Source of the DNA: Ptiloglossa arizonensis
Taxonomy: Eukaryota > Arthropoda > Insecta > Hymenoptera > Colletidae
Direction of reading: 5' to 3'
DNA length: 64,000 nucleotides
NCBI RefSeq assembly: GCF_051014685.1
Contig: NC_135051.1
Coordinates: forward strand, 18,123,557 to 18,187,556
In this document: positions 46,470 to 57,473 of the stretch, in pieces
How positions within the stretch are numbered: position 1 is the first letter of the stretch
How the letters are laid out: each line of letters begins with the position of its first letter
Notes under the pieces: model-generated
What the model was told of the DNA's origin: nothing
Databases searched by the model: none
What the model saw: the letters and a program-made list of their open reading frames with translations, nothing else
Position numbers and translations under genes: made by a program

Positions 46470-49400
46470 ATGGAATTGGTGAAATCAATTATCAGGAGAC
46501 GTTCTACGATACTCGCAGTCGATTTAACAGCTTCAATCGGTCTCGCTTATTCATGGAACAAGGGATACAAGTATATGGCATCGTCAGCTTCTCTATGTTT
46601 TATCGGTAAGAAAGTAGGGATCTCGTAGTTAAATTAATCATCTTTTATTAATAAACACACTTCTTCGCAATATCAAGTGTACAATTGAAGTTGAAACAAA
46701 GCCCGCATATCTGCTTTTCTACTTACTGGCAAATAATCGGCTTATCGAAATGCGACCATCAGCATAAAAGTCGACAACACGATACGTCGGTTTATTATCA
46801 TTTTGTTACATCGATCGTACACAAAATTATACACGTCGAATTATGAATAGCGAATGAATAATCGCGTACAAATTAACAATTGCGTTAAGTAACGTTCGAA
46901 AATGAAATTTTGTTCCAGGTGGAACTTACATATATCATCGTATGAAGTCTCGGGATAGTATATCCTCGAATCAGGCCATTGTCGTAACTGGTTGCGATTC
47001 GGGGCTCGGATACAGTTTAGCTCTGCATTGCCGAGAACTCGGTGCGATTGTAATCGCTGGTGTATTGCGAAATGATGGTCCAGCGGTGAAAAAATTAAAA
47101 GAGCAGGATGTGTTCGTGCTTCCCCTCGACGTTACGAAAACCAACAGCGTCGTGGATTTCGTCGATTCCGTTCGTTCAATCTTGACGCAGAAAAATTTAG
47201 GTTAGCTCTACTCCTCTGTTCGCGCCGAAGAACACGTGACATAATATTTTGTGCATGTGACGTTTAAAAGGTGCTCGTTGGGAACTGCGTATCGGTCCAA
47301 GTATACTCGTGGACTGAAACAAAATGCAATATAACGCTCTAAAATTGTCCAGTATAACGATCGAAAATTGTTCGATTTATTCGCGACAGCTGATCGATCA
47401 AACGTTAAGAAGCAAAATTAATTAGAAGGAACGACGATTTGGGAAAGTGGTATATCATCGGTGCACCGATATAGAAGCGACATTGCACATCTACCGGGCA
47501 TGTTGGCTGCCCCCGGAAAATTTCCAAGTCGTCATTGGGCCTTACCTGAGCGTTTGGGTCCACTACACGTAGATAAGAATCTTCCTTTGCCCCTCCAGCG
47601 ATAAAGCAACCTTCGCTCACCCCATTACTGCCAATCCTGAATTTATTTTCCCGTTCCACCATCTTCCACACCACCGGTCAAGAGAAAGGTCAGAGATTCA
47701 AAGGAGAGATACAAACGTACCTCGAAACAGTAAACATTTATTCAAATAGTCCAGTCCCTTCCTACAAATACAAGTCCGTTTTAATAATTCATTCGTACAA
47801 ATTTAACTAGGCGTGCGAGGACGCGCAGCACTACGATATCGCTGAAAAGACTGCGCGTCCCAACAGATTTTGAACGCGAGAATATTGCAAAAGTTTGTTT
47901 ACAGTATTACGGTGCTTCATCAATAACGCCGCGGTGATGATCTTCGGCGAATTCGAATGGCAAACAGAGGAGCAGATCAGGAGTCAAGTGGAAGTCAACT
48001 TCCTCGGTACTATGAGAATCACTCGAGAACTGATGCCTATGATCCGCGCCCACTCTAGCAGGATTATCGTAATCTCGAGCCATTGCAATATGCAACCGAT
48101 TCCCGGTGTAGCAGCTTACAGCGGGACCAAAGCTGCGATCACTGCTTGGGCCACAGCCATTAGAGTAGAATTGAAGAAGTACGGCATCAAGGTTGTTTGC
48201 TTTGTTCCCGGTCTGTAACAAAAATTCTTTATTATTAGAAAAGATGGTGCATCAGAAACGGGTTCAATACTAAATATACCAACCAGTCGAGCAACTGGTT
48301 TCAACTGCTTTTATAAAAAAAAAATTTACTTTTAATACCGTAGCACGTTTTCCGAAGATGTTATGATTTTTCTATTCTATGTATCGCGGGCTAAATAAAA
48401 AGGAATACAAAACAGAGGTGGCGCTTAACATACTGGATATAACATATTGTTAATGCACTGGAATCTGTCGGTAAAAAGGCTTAGGGAGTATACGAGATGA
48501 AAATAAAACTATTAGTTGCAACTGTGCTCGTTACGTTACCGCGCGCGGTGCGCAGATCCTGCGCGCGTCGTTGTTTTTCTACAGAGCGCGCATCTAAGTG
48601 CATACAGTAACGACGGCCAGAGTGGGGGGGAGCGCTGCACTTTGAGATGCAGCGGCGCGCGCTGTGATTGGTCGAAACCTTAACTACTTTTGCGAGGAAA
48701 CGGTTCGTTTGCGACACATGGTTCTTTTTGAACTTATTATTCTTTCGGGGAGTAGAATACGTAGAAATCGAAACGATTGCTCTCAGCGTACAATTTAGAA
48801 AATTTGTTCGCTTCAAAGTCTCGAATTCCACGTAGAAGAGTAGTCTCCTTGGAACGAAAATCATGACTTTCTTCCACCTAGGAATTAAAAAATGTTCCGT
48901 TTCTGATGAACTAGATTCTGTGACGCGATCGCGAGTGTCGAACGATGATAAATAATTTTCACACGTTCGCGCAGGTTCGTTCGTTAAAGAGAGCAACATA
49001 CTGGCGCGACAAGCCGAACATTTCGAAGTGATGAGGAAATCGATGTCGGAAGAAGCGAAAAACTTCTACGGCGATTATTTTACTAGGTATACACAATATT
49101 TCTCGTCGGTGGTGCAAAGCGAGAGCTACGAAAAATTGCAAGATCCCGGCATATATGAGATTTTCGAAGGTTCTCTTCTCGACAAGCATCCATTAGCACT
49201 TTACAAGTACGTTTACGGATCGAAACCGACGATTAGTATAAAATGCTCGGAACAATTGGAAGATGGCGTTTCTGGAGAAATTTGAACAACCAATTGAACA
49301 GTCCTCGATGCAACGAACAAAGGACACACGTCCTTTTGTATTACATTTTAAAGTAAAAATAGTCAATTCTAAATTTCGGCTAGATCTCGTTCGAACTTAA

Positions 49401-50154
49401 TCGTAAAATATTGTAGAAAAATGGTGCTCGCTGGTGTAAAAGATTTTTTAATTGCACGTGAAACGAAAAAAGGCAATATTCGATCAAATCGAATGTGTAG
49501 ATTCTATTTTGCTCACCTATACATTCGTACTTATCGCGCTTGGCTCGGCACTCTAACTTTTGTTCCTGTCTCTTTGGTTCCCTCATTCTTTGATTTGTGT
49601 GTATCGTATACGGAGCTTTCAAAGGATTCGTGTAGACTGCTCTCCAATTGTTTCGAGCAGTGTGATTTCACGCAAATGTCTCGGTCGACTGAGCTCTGAC
49701 GAATCACTATCGTAACGAGAGATACGGTTCCACACACCTGTGATGGAACTTTTTTTATCAGAATCTCGACACCTGCATCCGATTAATCGTGATTAAAAGA
49801 GTTCAAACGACAGATATACATTTCAAACATTGTCACCGTTGGATTTCCCGCTACGTTCGATCATCGAAAATTAAAAGTGTTTAATATTGATCTAGGCACG
49901 AATCGTGGAGATACTCCGTTTATCATGCATTGTTTCCGATCACGCCAATCTGCATACGAGATTGGTTGGTACAGAAGTTTGTGCAAGGACCTCCCTGGAC
50001 GAAAAGACTAGTTGACGAGGCGCCAAATGTCGATGGTTCTCCTCCATTGGAACGAAATATCTCTGATCCAAGGGGCTCGAAAATTCTATCGGAAAATTCC
50101 GATTCTCCGCCGAATGGAACGGAGATGGCGAACAATCGCCATTCTGAAAAATAA
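46470..50154 (+). CDS. Membrane-anchored short-chain dehydrogenase, 17-beta-HSD2-like (SDR9C type)
   Basis: Exons are 46470-46605, 46919-47200, 47905-48210, 48975-49206 and 49896-50154, phases 1, 1, 1, 2, giving 404 residues. A hydrophobic N-terminal stretch (about 10-50) suggests an ER-membrane anchor. The NAD(P) motif TGCDSGLG is at 69-76, NNAA at 146-149, the catalytic serine near 198 (VISSHCN), Tyr211 and Lys215 in YSGTK. TGCDSGLG is typical of the retinol/steroid dehydrogenase branch. The fifth exon adds a C-terminal helix region (RYSVYHALFPITP, IRDWLVQKF) that matches the family's C-terminal pattern after PLALY, as in HSD17B2. Reading through the exon 4 donor (CAA|GTACGT) instead gives a 344-residue form ending at 49285. 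The substrate cannot be told from sequence; steroid or retinoid alcohols are the family norm. Poly(A) signals lie at 50233-50238 and 50283-50288. Confidence 0.88.
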
Positions 50155-50232
50155 TTCCAACGTTACGAATGATTTGATCCTTTTCAGGGCACGTAAATGC
50201 GTTGAACGCTTTAAGTTATGTTCGTTACTTCG

Positions 50233-50238
50233 AATAAA
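50233..50238 (+). terminator. Poly(A) signal of the SDR gene
   Basis: AATAAA 79 nt after the exon 5 stop; a second AATAAA follows at 50283-50288. Their position supports exon 5 as the true last exon. Confidence 0.6.
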
Positions 50239-50288
50239 TCATATTTCGACCTGTATAACTGAGGAGTATTTTTTTATTCGCGAATAAA

Positions 50289-50950
50289 AGATTTACCATT
50301 TGAAACGTAACATTTTTTGTCCATCCTTAACGCAATAACAACGTTGTACAATACACGATGTTATTGCTTCAAGTTAATGAAGAATTTAGGGACATAATTG
50401 ATATTTTGGGATTATTTTTATTTTAATTTTTTTTCTTCTATGATAGAATAATAAGATTAGGGCTAAAATTTGTAGACACTATTTAATTCGATAGTTTAAT
50501 ACGTATTATTTTTTTTGTCGAAGCTTGCAAAGAGTTCGGTTCAGAGTTTTATAACATTACTATCTTAAGACAAAAATGTTGTATCGCTGTTACGTTGAAC
50601 GTATCAGAATCGTAATCTGTGCTTAATATGCAATTAATACCTGCGGTAGAAAAATTTTTACCGATAAATCATTAATTGTATCTTGATAAGCACGTGTTAT
50701 CACACCTGTTTGATCTGTGCTACACGCAACATTGTGGCAATCGTATTTATCGAGGGGGGGTGAGTTTTTTTTCGGATCGAAGTGTTTACAAATGTTAAAA
50801 GTCGTTTTTGTAATTTGAGAATGATTTTTATCGATATACCACTGATTACGCATAGTTTGTGGACACCAGGTGCGCGTTTCAAGTGTTTTTGAATATTCCC
50901 AGCGACCATTGGTTCTGATATTGAATATTCGATTAGATAGTACCAGCAAA
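50289..50950. other. Intergenic region between SDR and NPC2 genes
   Basis: AT-rich, with frames on the - strand that look like chance. No gene or repeat is recognised. Confidence 0.6.
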
Positions 50951-50984
50951 TAAATAGGTACCTTCGCTTCATCGATCATCAGTT
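50951..50984 (+). promoter_or_regulatory. Core promoter of the NPC2-like gene (TATA variant plus initiator)
   Basis: TAAATAG at 50951-50957 and initiator TCAGTT at 50979-50984 are spaced 30 bp apart, the canonical distance. The inferred start at 50981 gives a 29-nt leader before the ATG at 51010. Confidence 0.7.
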
Positions 50985-51009
50985 GTCCAGAACCGGAACA
51001 AGCAGCATA

Positions 51010-52547
51010 ATGTCTATCCTCACTTACGGTACGTATTATCAATTAACGACTCGTCAATTCTCTTCTTAAGATCTTAATATCGATCAGTTTAGTTCTTGAT
51101 GCAGGATGTCAATCGTTCGTCAATTATACTTTGTACGCCTTTGTAATACAATTATACGGTCTACACCTACGCAAAAATTATATTTCTTTACATCGATGCA
51201 ACAAAATTACAGTTTCACACTTTTGCAAGATTATATTATCGACACCTTTGCAACAAAAATTTTCATTCTTCGTTTAACACTATACGTTTGTAGGGAATAT
51301 TGTACCTCGAATCGTACTTCAAAAAATCAATGCACTCTCGAAGATAAAAAGAACTTTTAAAATTCGATTCGTGATACAATAACGAAATTATAACGTTTAT
51401 TTTATAATTGCAGTTTACATCCTGGTCGTGTGCTTCGTCGCCGACTCTATGCAGACGAACTTCATGACTTGCAACAACCAACCGGCGCCCATCAGCGTGG
51501 ATATCTCAGGATGCAAGACACTCCCTTGCCCGTTCAAGAGGGGTTCCAATGTTGAAGGGTATATCAAGTTTAACGTTGGTAAGTAGCACAGCGTACAGGA
51601 GAAAAAAAATGAAAGTTAATTTTACCATGGTCGAAGTGTACCAAAAGTTGAACGAAGTGATTCTAAAATATTGATCTGTGACAGAGGAACCTTCGTCAAA
51701 TTATAGAATCTCTACAGAACCTTCATGAAGATTCTTTCTAGAGATATTTCTACTTTGTAGAGGAACCTCTATTACTTTGTAGAACCTCTATAGAACCTCT
51801 ATAGAACCTCTATAGAACCTCTATAGAACCTCTATAAAACCTCTATAGCATATCTATAGTACCTTTATAGTGCCTCTATAGAAACTCTGTAGAACCTCTA
51901 TAGTACCTCTATAGTACATCTATAGCATATTTATAGCATATTTATAGCATATTTATAGCATATTTATAGCACATCTATAGCACATCTATAGCACATCTAC
52001 AGTACATCAATAGCACATTTATAGCACATCTATAGTACCTCTATAGATCCTCTATAGAACCTTTATAGAACCTTTATAGAACCTTTATAGAACCTTTATA
52101 GAACCTTTATAGAACCTCTATAGTACCTCTATAGAACTTCTATAGAAGTTTTTATAGAGCTTGTGTACAATCAATAAAAATTCCCCTAGAGGAACTCCTC
52201 TATCCTGGAAGAACCTCTATTGAATCGTAAAACCGTTATAGAAGTTCGGAACGAAGATCTACATTTCAAAATCTGTTGCAGCCAAGAACTTGAAAACCCT
52301 AAAGCCAGTGGTAGACGTGCAACTTGGTGATGTCCACATGGATTATGCGTTGCCGCAGCAGAACGCTTGCAAGGATCTCGTTGATGGAGAATGCCCCTTG
52401 GATAAGGGTGAATCTGTCACTTATCATCTGAAGATGCCTGTCCATACGTACTACCCAACAGTTTCCATGACCATTCAACTGTCCCTGGTTGACGAGAGCA
52501 ACATATCCCAAATGTGTCTCAGGATCCCCGCCCATGTTGTCAACTAA
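51010..52547 (+). CDS. NPC2: NPC2-family secreted lipid-binding protein (ML/MD-2 domain)
   Basis: Exons are 51010-51028, 51414-51578 and 52282-52547, phases 1 and 1, giving 149 residues, the usual NPC2 length. The first 18 or so residues (MSILTYVYILVVCFVADS) form a secretion signal. Six cysteines fit the three ML-domain disulfides: Cys26, Cys40 and Cys45 (DISGCKTLPCPFKRG), a pair in NACKDLVDGECPL, and one in QMCLRIPAHV near the end. The family binds sterols or other hydrophobic ligands in a beta-sandwich; insect members also serve in sterol supply, chemosensation and immunity, so the exact role is open. Expanded insect NPC2 families mean that one-to-one orthology with vertebrate NPC2 is not assured. 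The second intron holds a minisatellite. A poly(A) signal lies at 52705-52710. Confidence 0.92.
51771..52145. repeat. 11-bp minisatellite in NPC2 intron 2
   Basis: About 34 imperfect copies of an 11-bp unit of the form AGAACCTCTAT. A central block shifts to AGCATATTTAT or AGCACATCTAT variants before the first type returns. It fills most of the 703-bp intron. Confidence 0.95.
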
Positions 52548-52704
52548 GGATTACGTACCTCCACTTCAACTGTTTAGATTGTAACGCTATGCTTAAAATA
52601 TAATCGAATCCCTACGTACACTTTAGTCTTATCTCTCCTGTACTACGCGAGAAAGATTCTTTTTCGTTTGATCAAATCTTGGTGCGTGTCTCAATTGCAT
52701 TGAT

Positions 52705-52710
52705 AATAAA
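52705..52710 (+). terminator. Poly(A) signal of the NPC2-like gene
   Basis: AATAAA 158 nt after the stop, followed by no other good signal nearby. Confidence 0.65.
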
Positions 52711-55700
52711 AATACACCGGTAAGACAAGGTTGCCTAAAATAGGACAGCTAGAACCAATAATTTTATTTTTCTAACAGTTTGACAAATTCTAAGAAATTA
52801 CTTTGCAATTTAAGAAAATATCCAGGTCCAATTTAGACAATCTAACTCCAATACGAATTTCTCGCTCGTCTGAAGGAACGATGAAAAAAGTTCAATTGTA
52901 AAATTTATGCCCTGCAATCAGGGTTCGAAGGGATCCTTTTTAATAGGGGGGGGGGGGGGGGCTTTGAGTTAACTGTGCTTTTACTGCGCTCAAAATGTAC
53001 TTCGTTTTCAAAGTGTACTCTGAAGTTCGGTACAATGGCCGATGTAAACGATACGCCTCGGGGAAATGATCGTTAACGAGAATGAAACTTCCGTTACCGA
53101 AACTGCAGTTATTTAAATACTTCGTTACGTTCCGTGAAATAGTTCAATTTCTCGAGAAAATATTTTTTCGACGATTTCTCCTTTATCGGAAAAATCACGT
53201 TAACGAATTTCTTTTTTCATCATCTACGAGAGTTCAGAACGAGTCGTACGGTTATGTGAAAAAGGATACAGCTTGATTCATAAATGCGCGTCAGAACTGC
53301 GGGATGACGGTGACTTTAAACAAGGAGACAAGTAAATCTGTTGTACGAGCTTAGACTGTATATACCCGTAACTTTGAGTTATGGAGGAGGCTTGGGTTAA
53401 ATTCACGCGTTACACGCGTCCGTTGGGCGGAGAAAGGGACGAGATGAAAATCCAGGGGGTTCGGGCGTATGCCTGACCCACATCTCTGGGCGACGATCGA
53501 CCGGGTCGCATGGCTGTAAGAGATATCTAGCGACATCTTTGAACACTCGTAGAACGCGAGCAACAACGCCACTACCGTGCGCAGCACCTCGTCCGGCTAT
53601 TGTGCACTGATTTGGGTCACCGCGTTCTAATGAAAATTTTTCGAATGCGATAAATTGGGAGGAAAGTAACGATACGCGTATTTACCGCGAAACAGCCCGG
53701 GTAAAATGTTGCCGCTTGTCCAACGGCGAAATTATTATACCGAGATAGAATTCTAACCTGTAATAGAATCTCGTGTGCACTTTCGGACTGATGGAAATTC
53801 ATTGGACATTTATAGCGTATCAAATAATTCAGGTGGAGAATATACCGGTCAATTATTCTTTTCCCTTTATTATTTACGTTATTATTTTACGGTGCGCGTT
53901 ACAGCGTTGCACGAGCATTTATTATCGTCTTGTTGCGAAGCAAAAATATGAAAGACCGAAATCTTTCACGGAGACGTGCATAAAATCTCGTACAGTTACT
54001 TATTTGTTACAATTTTATTTTTATTTTACGTCCATTGTCGCGTCCTATAACTCTAACCACCATACTATCGATCATCCTATAAGAATTGTTCTGTATACGG
54101 TAAAAGATGAATCGTTCTCGATAAAAATTCCATTCGTATGGAAAAGAGGAGGGGAGAAGGGAGCAGTAATGTATCCTCATCGGTCAATTTAATTAAATTA
54201 GTTGACTGACCGTTTCAGAGGTACACACCGAGCCCGTTTATAGAGGGTGTGCACCTTGCGTCAATCGTTTACAAATTTGTCGACCCTCCCGATTGGCCGG
54301 CACTTGTCCTTGACATTATTCCGTCTGGATGACGTCCGCGTTTACATGTAAGATAAAACAAGAACGCGATGCGCATAAGTGCAGCCGAACGTCATTTAAC
54401 CGACCGAAACGAACTATGCTTTAACTATGGTTGAACCGAAGAAAAAATAGACTCGTTTGGCGGAGGAAACTCCGCACACGTTTCCCCCACTTGTCTCTCT
54501 CGCTCCTGTCGTAGCAGGCACCTTGAGTCTTACAAGACAACAAGAAGAACATAATTTGAGGTTAGATTTAAAAACAGCACTTTCCCCCGTCCTTTTTCGT
54601 ATGTTTGTATTTTGTATTTATATTATTTCTAAAGATCACGAACACTAACGGTTAAACGAACGTAATCGCATTTCGATGTTACTTACGGTAGGTTTAATTC
54701 CATTATTCAGCAAAGTAAAGAAATAGGAATTTCCTTATAGGAATAAATGATCTTCCGAATAAATTCGATTAGGTTCAATCGTCCTACTGTCGATAAAGAA
54801 TTTCATGGCGGAACAGGTGTTATTTCGTACCCATCGCTCGTCTCGTTCGATCGTGAAAGGGAAGGGCGCGAAATGGATTTGCCGACCCACACAAGAGTAC
54901 ACGAGACTCGCATTCTCTTGTTTGTATATTCCTTTTTCTTCTGTCTTTCCTATCCTGCCACTTCGAGTCTTCTGCTTTATGGCACGCGTACGTAATACCG
55001 ATTTCCAGTGAAGTCACTGTGCCAATAACGATTCTAGAGCTGGGCGTGCCTCGCATATGAACCGACCCAAAAATAAACAGGTCGCGCGACGCCGAACGCT
55101 TCGAAGCGTTTCCACTGGAGGTGCTACTAACAATAACGTTATCGGTAAATATCAATAAGCGTCGATAATGCAGGTTATAGACGTTTATCAATATTTATCG
55201 GTATTTATGTTTGGAGTGCACGAGAATGTAAACTGTCAATAGTGTTACAGGTGCAGAAGACAAATATTTGAAAAATCGTCCGAATCTCGGAGCTCAGAGT
55301 GTAGAGAAATATTTGTAACTTGCGATTAGGGATTATAGAACTTCAAACGTGGCGTGTTATCGAATCTTACAAATCACTAGTTCTTGCACAGAACAATAAT
55401 ACGTGGTACTCACGTACGTTTAGGTTAAAATGTAAAATACGATATATATAATTCACAAAGTCAAATAGACTTTATTAAGCGAGAGTAAAAGTAAATAGAG
55501 TGTCATTAAATGTTTAATACGTATTCCATTCGTGCTTATTTACATTATCGGTAGTTTAATGAGGTTATGAATATCTTATTGGTATTCGTTGTGTAACGCT
55601 GCAGTGATGTGAAAGAGAGGTTGGTATGGATGAGAAAGAAGTTGCAAATGTACAAATACGGGAAAACCAGAACTTTGCATGCTCTTAGCTTCGCGAACGG

Positions 55701-57236
55701 GACTGCGCTTTTGGATGCAAGTGCTCTCGTCCGATGCATCCGACAGTAATGCATCGGGTGAAAAATGACTCGGTATACGCGTGCGAACAGAAGCAAAGAT
55801 CTCGTTCCGTAAGAGATTAATGAGACCTGCGTTTTTGTGCATTGCGCCTAAAAATGGTAAGCAGTTATTTTTGTCGTTTTCGTCTTTTTCATTCTCATGT
55901 ATGAATCCCGATAGATGTCCTCGTCTTCTTCATTTTCATGTATGAATCCCGATAGATGTCCTCGTCTTATGATATGTTTTCAAGTTACGTCATCGGAAAT
56001 AGTTCGCGTTACTAAAAGTAAATGTCCGACAAAAATCATTATACGCGTTATATGGTTTATCCATCGTGACGATATATGAAACGTTAAAGGTACATTGAGA
56101 GAAATTCGTCCTCGTTTTCAATTATTAGTATGTCAGGGGAACGGACTTTTATACAAAACTTGCGGAGTTCGCGTTCCGCCCACATTTCAGTCGAAGTATC
56201 GTACAATATCGATGCAATACTATTGCATTGTGAAGTATCTACATACATATGTATGTACGTGAACGTAAAGCGAATGAGAGCGAAGCGATAGAGTTTGAAG
56301 CCTGTTGGTGACACTTTCGTCCTATCCATGTGCAATTAATTGAACGTGACATTTATAAACTAAAACGATTCGACTATTTTACATGTTTTACAATCCTTTC
56401 CATTGCTCTTTTAATTATAATAAAATATTTCAATTCGGGGAAAGAGTATAACCAACGCTGGACTCGATCAATCGATCGATCGACCGACTGGACGTCGAAC
56501 TATCGATTTCGCGAATCCCAACCGTTCGATGCGCAGTAAAAAAAATTACCCGCCCGCGTCGAAACGTGAAACACTTTCGTGGTATTCGAAATTCGTAAAA
56601 AGTACGCGACGTTTGACCGCGCTTAATCAACGAGGATCAACGAGGGCAAAAGTGTGCGGGAAGGTTAATACGTTCTGAATTAAAGCGGATCTCCCTTCGC
56701 CCCGAGAGATCGTCAATCGAGAGAAAAAAAGAGAATGGGATGGAACGGTTCTCTCCCAGTGACATCTAACCTCAATCTCGTAAATTCGCTTGCTAGGTGA
56801 CGTACAAGAAGATACACGAGACCGGCGTCCGGAAACAATGAAATCATCAATCGCTCGCTCGATAACTGCCAGCGGCATGAAGAAAGTAAGAAACCGAGTA
56901 CGATAAGGCCCCGCGCGACATCAGTGCTAGAATACCGGTTCGAATTGGCGTGTCATGAAGAGAGACGGAGAAAGTTTATCGAGAGTGAAAAAGGACGATG
57001 GGGGGACACACGGCATCGTGGCGCGAGAATACGACAGACAGAGAATAACGTATTGACAGACGAAAAGGGGAGAAGGAGAGTTGCTTTATTATAATTATCG
57101 AGCGAGCGAGCGAGTGAGTGAAAGGGACTTGTAACGGTCACCCAAAGTGGTGGGGCACAATTGTGATGAGCCGGTTTGGCTTCGTGTCGCTTGTAGACTC
57201 GTAGTACGTGTTAGTACGAAAAGTTGCTTCGTGCTG
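52711..57236. other. Intergenic region without recognised genes
   Basis: Frames here are short and lack domain features on both strands. The stretch includes a 15-base G run near 52946, a 41-bp tandem duplication at 55881-55962 and GC-rich promoter-like sequence after 56.6 kb, ending in GAGC repeats near 57101-57120. Confidence 0.6.
55881..55962. repeat. 41-bp tandem duplication
   Basis: Two adjacent copies of a 41-bp unit starting CGTCTT, differing at two bases. Near-identity points to a recent duplication. Confidence 0.9.
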
Positions 57237-57251
57237 TGACGTCAGCACGTG
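57237..57251 (+). promoter_or_regulatory. CRE plus E-box upstream of a first coding exon
   Basis: TGACGTCA (57237-57244) is followed two bases later by CACGTG (57246-57251), about 200 bp before the ATG at 57444. The region is CpG-rich, as expected for a promoter or leader. Confidence 0.55.
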
Positions 57252-57443
57252 TTTCGGCACTGTGCGTGAACCGTCCTCGCGACGAATTTATTTGCCGGAA
57301 GTGAACGTGTTGATTTGCACGCGTGTGCATCGTCGTGAGCAAAGTCAGTGTCGTGCGGATTTCCGAGATTCGCTGGTGATTGTATATACAGCGTGTGCAG
57401 CAGGTAGTCGAGACGTTGACCGACCGCCATCATTGTTGTCAAA

Positions 57444-57473
57444 ATGGCGTCGAAAGGGAAGCTAGCAACTGAG
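57444..57473 (+). CDS. Probable first coding exon of an unidentified + strand gene
   Basis: ATG in the context CAAAATGGCG, close to the insect start consensus, opens ten codons (MASKGKLATE), then a donor GAG|GTCAGT in phase 0. The GC-rich region upstream with CRE and E-box sites looks like a promoter, and the following 6.5 kb is AT-rich intron-like DNA. I do not recognise the peptide. The rest of the gene is either the weak exon candidate at 59886-59974 or beyond the window. Support is from signals only. Confidence 0.45.

Noticed and set aside
49207..49285. Stop at 49285 as the main C-terminus of the dehydrogenase
   Set aside because: The alternative junction to 49896 restores the family's C-terminal pattern and is followed by poly(A) signals; the shorter end is kept only as a possible isoform.
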